NCBI RefSeq assembly: GCF_001522545.3
Contig: NC_031799.1
Span: 46,269,035-46,333,034, forward strand
Length of the DNA: 64,000 bases
Direction: 5' to 3'
Source of the DNA: Parus major
Lineage: Eukaryota; Chordata; Aves; Passeriformes; Paridae
This document shows positions 41,326 to 50,900 of the stretch, one piece after another. Under the pieces are notes generated by a model, which saw nothing but the letters and a program-made list of their open reading frames with translations, was not told where the DNA came from and did not search any database. The position numbers and the translations under genes were made by a program. Every line of letters starts with the position of its first letter. Position 1 is the stretch's first letter.

Positions 41326-43159
41326 TTTCACATAGAATCACTTTTATGATTTAAAATTAACCACAGCAGTAAAAAAGAAGGATGTCCAATATACTAACAT
41401 TAAACTGTCAAAGGAATTGAGAACCTCAGAAATTTAAAAACATATGATTGAGATTTTAAGACCAATGTTTCAGTAGTCTGTCTTGAGACCTCACCATATG
41501 ACCCATCTGGGTCTAGATTAATTTGCAAATATGGCTTTTTGGTCCTTGATCACTTAGCTTATTTTGAAAAACACAATTCATAACTCCTGTTTACCTGGAA
41601 ATTGAGCTTAATTATGAAGTTCCACTCTGGACTACTGAGCACTTTTTGCAGGCATGCTTTAACAGCTTGATGTAGTATCAACTTGCATAAACTGCTACTT
41701 GATCCAACACTATCTCTGACAGAAACTATTTATCTTCACAGTACTTTATCACCTGGTGTAGTGATGCTTATAATTATTAGGTCATTATTTTAGGCTTTGT
41801 GACTTTTTTCAGAAGAGCATTTAGAGTCACAAACTTAGTCAAAAAGGTCAGACTTACTGTATTTCAATGTTTTCATCTAGAATTGCTTACTTAGAAGGGT
41901 AAGAAACTGAGTTCTTAATTTCATTTATCATTAAAACATCAATGATGCCCACTCAGCACATTAATAATTCTTGTAATTGCAATATTAGAGAGTTATGGGG
42001 TACTTTCCCATATAGAGTTATGTCATTGTGTCATTGATTGATCAAGAGCTCTGTGCAAAAATGGGCTTTGAGGGGTTTTTTTGGTTTGATTTTGTTTGGG
42101 GTTTTTTGGTGTTTGTTTTTTGTTTAGGTTTTTATCATTTGTTTGTTTGTTTGGTTGGTTTTCTTGGTTGGGGCTTTTTTTGGGATTAGAAGTATTACAT
42201 TTGAAAAAGACCCCTGCTTCACTGCTATGGGATATACACTCAGTCAGTATGAATAGCATCCTACTGTAAATAAAACATTTATTGTGTTGCTTAATTCATG
42301 TTCCCAGCAGAGAGAGGTCTGGCCCCTGTGTGTTGTCATGTCCTCAGCGAGTGCCTTTGCCAAAAGCTGCAGGGGAGCTCCTGGCCCACATCCCTGGCGA
42401 GACATGGGCCAGCAGTGCCTGCACCCCAGGAGCAGGGAACATGGGGGTTGTTGCCTCCTCTTTGCTCACAAGTCTTTTAAATCTCCCACACTCACAACCA
42501 ACTTCTTGAGTTTTTTCCTGTGGGGAGGACCTTGCCTAGCAGATAAGAAAAAACAGCTATGTATAAGCCACTAAGACCAGTATGTGCCATTGCTTTCCTA
42601 ATTTCTGAGCTCATAATCCAGGGCATATCACAGATTTCTGTAATTGTCCAGAACATGATCAGCTATTTCTGAAATACACTAGCTAGCAGAAGTGGGTTAG
42701 CAATTACAGATCAATGTCAAAAAAATCAAAATGCCTTTTTTTAGGAGAGTGACACTTGTTTCACTGAGTAGTTAGCCTTCATGCCGTGGCACTTCTCTAA
42801 GCCACCTTTTAGCAACTGGGCAGCAGGATCACAGGGAAATTCAGGAAATATGAGAAGCTGTTGGGTATTGTTAGTTCAATGAGAGCTGTGCCTTCATGTT
42901 TAGGTGAGAGATTTTATTGGATGTATACAGTGTATGCTCTCAGGGCAGGACACCACAGAACTGGTCATTGTGGAGGGATTTTAGGATTTCTTCTCTACTT
43001 GCTACTTAATTCCAGGTCAGGGATACATCCACTGAGGTCAGTGATGTTGCACTAGTGGAAACATAGCCTGAGAGGATAAACCTGAGGGGTTAAAGGACTC
43101 GTGACATCCATGTGAGTCACCCTGTGCTTAGGCCAGTGGCTAAGGAATTAAAAGACTTA
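41326..43159. other. Intergenic, no gene recognised
   Basis: AT-rich apart from 42290-42540. Holds the G/T-rich tract at 42072-42183. No coding region was recognised. Confidence 0.65.
42072..42183. repeat. G/T-rich low-complexity tract
   Basis: Runs of T with GG, GGG and GGGG (GGGGTTTTTT, GTTTGTTTGTTTGG). In composition it is the reverse complement of the A/C-rich tract at 22199-22412. Confidence 0.9.
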
Positions 43160-43340
43160 GGAGGAGAGGCTGAGGTCACTTGGTTTGAGAGGAGAAGGCT
43201 GAGGGGTGACGCCATCACAGTTTACACCTTCCTCAAGGGGGACAGCAGAGGGGCAAGTGTTGATCTCTCTCTGGCAACCAGCAATAAGGACCTGAGGAAA
43301 GAGAATGAAGCTGCATCAGGGGAGTTCAAATTGGACCATT
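43160..43340 (+). mobile_element. CR1 3' fragment
   Basis: GAGGAGAGGCTGAGGTCACT, then GGCTGAGGGGTGACGCCATC, TACACCTTCCTCAAGGG and TCTCTGGCAACCAGCAATAA match the CR1 block GGCTGAGGGGTGACCTTATC ... CTACCTGAAAGG ... TCCCAGGCAACCAGCAA. Confidence 0.75.
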
Positions 43341-43394
43341 TTAATGGAACTTTTGAGTAAACATCTAGCATGCATGCTCAGTTTAAGCATTTTG

Positions 43395-43444
43395 CATTCA
43401 TTCATTCATTCATTCATTCATTCATTCATTCATTCATTCATTCA
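43395..43444. repeat. (ATTC)n microsatellite
   Basis: About twelve uninterrupted CATT units, likely polymorphic in length. Confidence 0.95.
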
Positions 43445-46400
43445 CCCAAAGATGAAGCCAAAGGAGGCTCAGTCAGACACAGTTATGTTGATACACACAG
43501 ACAAACATACTGACATGAACGGTCCTACTATGTGAATGTTGCTGTGCTTGAGAAGGGTAGAGCTCCCACTGACTTCCACAGCAGCAGCTTTTACCCCTGA
43601 ATCTAACTGGATTATCATGTGAACAACAATTTGGTGCAAACAAAGCCATGCTGTACATTACTCCAGCAGCTGTGGCACTGCAATGCACCTGAAGTCTGTG
43701 TTTATCAGCTGATAAACTGATATCAGTTCCTCCTGTGGTGTGGAGGAACCAAGAATTTGCAAGGGTGCAGGTGGGTTTCAGTATCATGGAAACACTTCAT
43801 GTGCCAGAAACTCAGCGTCAAGGCACCTATGTGCACAGTACTGTGCCAAAGGGACACCAGACTGAGAGGTGACAACCTGTGTACCAGGATTTACTTAACA
43901 AATTGAGCATCCATCAGGACACAGTGTTCAGGCTGTTCCTCTTCACATCTGTCTGTGAGTCTGCACTGTAAGAGGGGATATATTTCTTAATGGGCTCCTG
44001 TCCTTAGACTGAAAATGTTTCATGGCTTTTACACTAATTCCAATTCTCATTAAAAAAGATCATTTCATAACATGGGAATGTCATGGGTGATTCCTGTTAA
44101 TGTGCTTTTTCTAGGTGGAACCAGATAGAAGTGGTATTTATTTTTCTTCAGTAGACCTTCTCCTAAAACAGTGGGATGTATGTCCCACTGTGTGCATACA
44201 CGTGATGTTGAGAAATTAGTGAACAGTGCATTCTCTATCTAAAGTCCATGACAGATAATGATGAGGTTAGCAACAAATCCCACCCAGTGTGTCCTACATT
44301 GTTTGTTTCATTGCTCCTTTGCACAGAAGGCATTAGGCACCTATTTTTACATTCTTGCTAAGGCCACAGGTAAGTTCCATGATGTTTGACTTGGTTGATA
44401 ATTATTACTATTTCCTATTCATTACCTCATATGGGAGGAAGCCCTCCTGGCCAGTCAAACCTGTAAAGACTTCAATGCACATTAATCAGTGGAACATAAT
44501 TCTATTTTGCTACTATGAGTATGCTGAATACTGAGTGGGGAACGCACAAGATTATTTCAAAGATTTACTTTCCAGTATTCTATCAGCCTTCTAACAAAAA
44601 ACTAGACATTAAAGTAATTGAGATAATGAAGATTTGGGCATCTTCAACTGCTGTCAGTCATAAATGCCTCTTACCATTCCATTGCACTAGTTTCCAGGAT
44701 TTAAAAAATTTTCTTGGGCCAACAGCTCCTGCAATATTTTGAAGAAGAGGACTGTGGAATACCAAATGCCAGTTGAAAACCAGGGCTGGAATATCGTACA
44801 TGTTGGTTGACAAAGGCACTTTAGAAGTCTTGTGAAAAATAAATTTAGCTCCCAGATGGGCAAGGTTTATCAGTGAACAGCACTGAACAGCCCCGCTGGC
44901 AGTGCTCACCAGGTCTGCTTCATAAGACATAAAACGTTAATGAGCATTGTCAGCCCACTCTGCTCTTTCCTGTTTCTTTCTATGTTCAGCTCTTGAGGTC
45001 AGGTGCCATTTCTGTCTCACTGTATCAGGACCCAAAGTGCTTGAGACAAAAGACACTAGAATAAAAACTAATGTTCATTTCACAAAGGAAGGCTGAAAGC
45101 ACTACAGGAGATTCAAGCCTCCTTCAAATGTAGTAGTATCTTGAAGATTTGAAGAAGACAGTATCTTGAAGATTTTCCTTAAGCCAAAGATAAGAATGTC
45201 ACAAGGATAATTTCCCTGTTACAAAGCTACTTATGTGCTGTGATGAGTTCCTGACACAGAACAGGCAAAGGTAATTTAAATAGTTTTTTCTTCTATATCT
45301 TGTCTTTTGCAAAGAGTAAAAGTAAACTCTAGCATAATTTTAGTGTGTTCTGAGATCTCTGCAGGGTGTCTTCCCATGTCTTCATGAATGGGATATAAAA
45401 GTCTTCAGGAAAGAGAAAGAACATTTTAATGTGGAGAAATTTTTAAACAGAAATGATGTTTTTTTCCCAAGAAACATAAAATATCATGCAAAACATTACT
45501 TTGAAAAGACACTTGCTGTTCTTACAGGTTAACCCAAGGGAAGGCTCAATGGGATCAGATGAAGGAGTCACCAAGGAATGAGAATGGCAGTGTTTGTTCA
45601 AAAGTAAGAGACCTTTCAGACCTTTGGTTTAGAGCCAGAGACCTGTGAGGATTTTGCAAGAGAGACAACTGCAGTGAGCAACCAGTCCAGCACCTTATGT
45701 TGTTTTGAGGCATACCAATTGCATTCTGCAGTAATGAAAGGATTAGGAATTGCAGCCCTCCTTTTCTGCTGTTAACTTTATGCATTTCTCCTGCTACAAC
45801 AGAACCTACCATCTGGTGTCACACGGCACTACTTACAATTTAATAATTGCATTTATTTTTTTTTTTTCTAATTTTTTATTCTCTGCATGGTGGATGAGTA
45901 TCGAGGAACTTACAGAAATGGTCAGTTTTAAAGATCACCGCAGATTCCTTCTGCAGAAATAAAACTACGCTCAGAAGACTTCCATTCTCCTGACTTTTAG
46001 TCAAGTGCGATGCAAATATTGATCAACAGAGGGAGATAGAGCATAACTTATCAACACATTTCTCAGGCCAGTCAGTTCCAGCCTTCCACACAAAACTCCA
46101 GGGATTCAGCAAATCTAATCGTTCTGTATTGATGTTCATAGTTACTGTGTCTTAACTGCTCATCATACATATAATATTACACTCTCCGGACATCAAAGAG
46201 CTTCTTTGGGTCTCAATGCCTCAGCAACCCTTGCTGCTGTTTACTTTGCTCAGCATTAGGCATGGAAAGCTGAAGCAGGAGTCTGTGCACGTTGCAATCA
46301 AGGACATTGTGAGGAACGGAGGATCCCTGGGAAGTGAGGTAGGATGCTCACAGAGAGCTATCCTGGGAAACGAGCACTCTGGTTTCCCCAGGGACCTTAC

Positions 46401-46772
46401 CTGCTGCCAGATCCCCATGCCCTCAGCAGACCCACTCCTGAAATTGGAGGCAATCTAGTTCTTAAGCAGAGGCATCAATCCACAAGCAGCTTTCTTGCAT
46501 AATGATGGAAAGAAGGTCTCTGAAATGCATGGGTTTTTTTAATTGGGATATATTACAACCCTCTTGACTTACAGAATGAAAATGCAATTACCCATGGAAG
46601 TCCTGCTGCCCCTTGCCCACTCTACTGCAGCAATCCACATGCTGCTCGGGCTCACGCTGTCTGGCATCAGGTTTACACAACAAACCACACCGAAGGCTTT
46701 TGCAAAGCTCCCTAATGACCTTTTTGGCCTTTTGAGAAAAACAGTACTTTCTTTATTTACTGTGAAAACAGA
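43445..46772. other. Intergenic, no gene recognised
   Basis: 3.3 kb with no protein-like frame. Minor structures: an ACAGTGGGA/TCCCACTGT hairpin at about 44169-44192, and a duplicated AGTATCTTGAAGATT near 45135 and 45160. Confidence 0.65.
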
Positions 46773-46967
46773 GAATCATAGAAAAAATTCGTTTGGAAAG
46801 GACCTTAGACATGATTGAGTCCAGCCTCTGACCACCTTGTCAACCACACCATGGCACTAAGTGCCACACCCAGTCTTTTCTTAAACACCTTCAGGGGTGG
46901 GTCACCAGGGATGGTGATTCCACCACTTCCCTGGGCAGTCTATTCCAAGGCTCAATCACTCTTCCAA
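46773..46967 (-). mobile_element. CR1 3' fragment about 0.9 kb upstream of RIGI
   Basis: GAATCATAGAAAAAATTCGT, then TTTGGAAAGGACCTTAGACA, CCATGGCACTAAGTGCCACA, GGGATGGTGATTCCACCACT and CCCTGGGCAGTCTATTCCA read as the reverse complement of a CR1 3' UTR. Confidence 0.85.
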
Positions 46968-47655
46968 TAGACAGAAGACTTCAGAAAAAGGAACAGAAGT
47001 ATATTAAACACTTGAGCATAAAAGTGGACTAGAGAGGAGTAGAAAATGAAATGTCAGTGCCTTCCTCAATGCCATTCCTTCCGCCCCTGCTATCCACTGT
47101 CCACCACTGGGGACGGGACAAGCTCAGTGGCCTTGTGTTGGCAGGCTTTAGAAAGCAGGAATTTTGTGCTGAGCCAGTACCTGTCAGTCTGTTTGAGAAT
47201 GGCACATCCACACGGTGAGGGGAGAGGTTTTGTGTCAGGAGTTGTCACGTTTAGCAGCACTTCCCACTGCGGGGGCTTTCTGCCCTGTAACAGGGTTGCC
47301 CCTTCGGTAAGCCTCCTCGTTTGATGTACACCTGCCTAATTCTTTTCCTAAAAGCTTTTAGAAGTGTTTCTATATTTTTTTAAAAAAACCCAGGATACAG
47401 CCTACAAAAGCTCGTTCCTGTCCCTAGAAAAAAAAGATTTTTCTAGGGACAAAGGGAAGAGAAGATAGGATGATGCGTTTACTCCTATTTCTTCGCGGTG
47501 CTTTTTCTCACCCTGGCAGCCACACAAACGGGCTGGTTACAGCCTTTACAGCCGTATGCATAGGCATATGATTAGCTTGGCTCGGAGCGACGGTCCCCTT
47601 TTTCTTTTGCTACGGACAGACGCAAGCGGAAAGCAGCGTTTTCCCTTCGAGAGCG
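46968..47655. other. RIGI 5' flank, no gene recognised
   Basis: Ordinary sequence becoming richer in CpG towards 47600. Contains the hairpin at 47419-47451. Upstream ATGs at 47556 and nearby lie before the ISREs and are probably not transcribed. Confidence 0.6.
47419..47451. repeat. Perfect 14-bp inverted repeat upstream of RIGI
   Basis: TGTCCCTAGAAAAA (47419-47432) and TTTTTCTAGGGACA (47438-47451) are exact reverse complements around AAAGA, about 205 nt before the first ISRE. Confidence 0.9.
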
Positions 47656-47667
47656 CTTTCAGTTTCC
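47656..47667 (-). promoter_or_regulatory. ISRE / IRF-binding element 1 of the RIGI promoter
   Basis: CTTTCAGTTTCC reads GGAAACTGAAAG on the minus strand and fits GAAANNGAAA, the core bound by IRF proteins and ISGF3. It lies about 190 nt upstream of the RIGI ATG. Interferon induction of RIGI is well known; binding at this site is inferred. Confidence 0.72.
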
Positions 47668-47685
47668 ATTCTTCAGCCGCACTGA

Positions 47686-47699
47686 AGTTTCCTTTTCCT
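47686..47699 (-). promoter_or_regulatory. ISRE element 2 of the RIGI promoter
   Basis: AGTTTCCTTTTCCT matches the AGTTTCNNTTTCNY consensus at every fixed position. It sits 29 nt downstream of the first element and about 155 nt upstream of the ATG, so the transcription start should lie between it and the start codon. Confidence 0.75.
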
Positions 47700-47852
47700 G
47701 TCGCTCCCTGCTCGGGGGCGGCTCCCACTCAGTCCCTACCAGCTGTCTCGTACCTGGGGTGGGCTCCGCGCACGCAGCCGGGACCGCGGCACCGGGATCG
47801 GCACCGGCACCGGGACCGGGCCCGCGGGCGGCGGTGCGCAGCCGGCCTCGCC

Positions 47853-47958
47853 ATGACGGCGGAGGAGAAGCAGAGCTTGCGGTGCTTCAGGCGGTACATC
47901 GAGAGGATCCTGAACCCCGTGCACATCCTCGGCAACATGACGGCCTGGCTGTCCGACG
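47853..47958 (+). CDS. RIGI: RIGI exon 1: start codon and first part of CARD1
   Basis: Encodes residues 1-35 plus one base, beginning MTAEEKQSL and ending WLSD. Ser8, an inhibitory phosphosite in human RIG-I, is present. The donor is GTGAGA. The exon sits in a CpG-rich block, and no ATG lies between the upstream ISREs and this start. Confidence 0.95.
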
Positions 47959-50900
47959 GTGAGAGCCGACCCCGCCCCCCCCCGCCCCCCGCCCCTGCCC
48001 CTTCGCCCCTCACTGTCTGTGCTGGCTTCTCGCTAGAGGTGAAGGAGAGGGTCCGAAAGGAGGAGGAGAAGGGGGTGACGGCGGCCGCCGCGCTGTTCCT
48101 GGATGCCGTGCTGCTGCTGGAGGAGGAGGGCTGGCTGCGGGGCTTCCTGGATGCCCTGGTGGCAGCAGGTGGGTGCCACTCCCCGGCGGGACTGTGTCGC
48201 TGCTGTGTCGCTGTTCCGCCCAGGTTCTCCCGGGACCGGCCGGGGCGCTCCGCCCGCCGCGGTTCGGCTGCCCGTGCTGACACACAAGGTCAGGTGCCGT
48301 AGGAAAAGGCAGGCTGGCAGTCTGGAAACAAGCCTGCTGGGATGTGAAGCGGCTGGAACGATTCTGAGGATGGAGAAAGCCTCGTTGACAGGAGGCTTGT
48401 CTGTCTCAGAGCCTTTAGAGAAGAAACAAGAGTACCATTGTTCTCACCAAATACAGTGGAAGGAGGCTAAATCCTCTGAAACAGAAAGCCAAATGGGTTT
48501 CAGGAAGTGCGTGAGTAACTTAACGACAGAGTCTTAAATGACTTTTTAAAATATTTTAAATTACTCAGTGGCATTGAAAGTCTTCTGTTTCAAGAAGTAA
48601 CCAACCATTTGTAGTTTATAACATGACTGTTCCACAGTAGCTATAACTACTTGGTGTGTAAATTCCTAATCCAGTTTCCTTTATGAAATGGAACAGAAAA
48701 GATTGTGAAGGTACAAAATGAGCAGCATCTACCAGCTTTCTTCTATACATATATATTGTATCATAGATTCTTGTTGATGATTTATTAGATTTGTTGAATC
48801 CTACAATCTCATGTTGTAAGATACTTTTGTTTTCTTCTCCTCACCATTAATTGGGAATAATTATCTCAGTGAAAAAATATTACAAAATTTCTTACCACTT
48901 GGATGTAAGCCACTCATGCCTTAAAGCAAGCACTAGGTCCAGAGCAACCTTTTACCAGTCTGTGATAATGCTGATGTCTGAATTGTGGAACTATCTACTT
49001 TGAACCTGCTAGTAGAGTTCAGTTTGGTGTATCTTCAGCAAAAATCTGAGACAGTTAACCTGATGATTCAAAGTGCTATCCCAATTACTTGTTAATTGGG
49101 AGAGAGAATAGAATTTAGAATTTCTCTTATTTTTGGCAGATGCAGGGATAATACTTATACTTCATACTATACATTATGGTGGTAAGTATCCACACCATTC
49201 TCCTGCTCCTCTAAAAGGAATTATGAAGTTAGGCAAATTCCTTCACAAGTTCCTCTGGGACCCTGATCTGCTTTTTTCCACTTTGGAAGCCTAGACGGCA
49301 AATCGCACAAGTCCTTAAAATATGTTTCCCTGTCTCTGTCTGTTCCAGGACAGTATTTTCAGCTATTTGATCACTATCTAGGCTGCAGGTGTTTGTACTG
49401 CTTTCGGTCAGGGACTGGCTTGAATCCAGTACAGGAAGGATTTTTGAAGGAGAGTGGAGTCAAGGACAAGAGTAAAAGATAAAATGCTGGTAAATAAAAG
49501 AAAAGGCAACCAAAGCATCTTGTGATTCTGAGTAGTGTCCTTTGCTCTGGGAATCCTGCAGAAGAGCATCATGGAATTCAAGAATTCCAAGGATTGTATA
49601 ACTGAAAGACAGGATATAATTGTTTGGGTAATGTGACCTATGATGTAGTGTGGCTCTTTTATTGTTTTTTCAGGTGCTACTGCTCTTTTAGCACTGGTAT
49701 TTCATTCTAGAAAAAGTGCTATGAAGGAAAACAATGACTTTTTAAATAAAATTGTATGTGGTTCACCTAGATTTTTATCATTTACAGGACAAAATAATTT
49801 TAATTTCTCTAGAGTGGCTGAGAAAATTTTTTTTCAGCTTGTTCCTACCTATTCTAGCTAGAGATTGAATTCACAGTAATGATTTGTCTCTTTTTCTGAA
49901 AGGTTACACTGGACTGGCAGAAGCAATTGAAAACTGGGACTTCAGCAAGCTGGAAAAACTGGAGCTGCACAGGCAGCTGTTGAAGCGGATAGAAGCAACA
50001 ATGATAGAAATTGATCCTGTAGTAATCATGCCATACATAAACACATGCCTGATAGACAGGGAGTGTGATGAGATCCTGCAGGTATGGTAAAATCATGGTA
50101 TTGGCCTAGTTTTGATCCAGAGAAGTGCTGGCTGCTTCGCTTCTGGGATGAATTAGCACCTGTCTGATAGGTGCCTGGGTGAGGAGGATGGCTGGTCACA
50201 GGCCTGCTATAATTTCTATAATTTTTCTTTTACTGTTCTGAAATGGAAGGCTCACAGATTTATGGCAGATAGAGTTCATTGCAAGGACTTTGCCAGACAG
50301 AAATTGACAGAAAAGCTCTGTGATATTTCACACCATTTACAAATATTCAAACAAACAGCCTACCTATTATTATAGTCCAACCAAATTTAGTGTGTAACTA
50401 CACTGGCAGAATTGAAGCTGTACTGGGTAAATGGCTGCACCTTACTCTAAAGCTTTTTATTCATTGAAAAGGAAATGCAGTTTTCAACTGATCATTAAAC
50501 ATCACAAATTCACCTGCTAAGCAAAGAGCAGTGGGTTTGATTGTTCAGAATCGACAGCAGTTTCTGTTTGCGGTGTGCGCAGATCAGTGAATACAGAAGC
50601 AAAGCGGCCGGGATAACTAAACTCATTGACTGCCTCTGTCGCTCAGATAAGGAAAACTGGCCCAAAAGTCTTCAGCTGGCATTGGATAATGCAGGATATT
50701 ACAATGCAAGTGTACTGTGGAATATAAGAGAAGGTAAAATGTGAATTGTTTTTATGATATTCTTTTCCTGTTCTTGTACCAGACAGTAATTTCTTTTTAG
50801 GAGAATCAGCCTAATTTAGAAGGATACTGTCAGAATACTTTGTGGTCTAAAAAAAAAACTCTTAAAAATTTATTTTAAATGTCTTTTATATAAAATTAAG

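Larger units (their letters stand above)
47690..48300. promoter_or_regulatory. CpG-rich promoter, exon 1-2 block (CpG island)
   Basis: Very GC- and CpG-rich compared with the AT-rich surroundings. It includes CACCGG/GACCGG hexamer-like repeats just before the ATG and spans exons 1 and 2 of RIGI. No clear TATA box is seen between the ISREs and the ATG, which suits a CpG-island promoter. Confidence 0.75.

Noticed and set aside
43305..43535. Open frame with Ser-Phe-Ile-His repeats
   Set aside because: Translation of the (ATTC)n microsatellite.
47729..48283. 184-codon open frame on the minus strand
   Set aside because: Antisense shadow of the GC-rich RIGI exons. Low-complexity Ser/Arg/Pro composition.
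47556..48302. 248-codon open frame across the RIGI start region
   Set aside because: It is in frame with RIGI exons 1 and 2 but reads through intron 1 and starts upstream of the ISREs. The true exons explain its conserved part.
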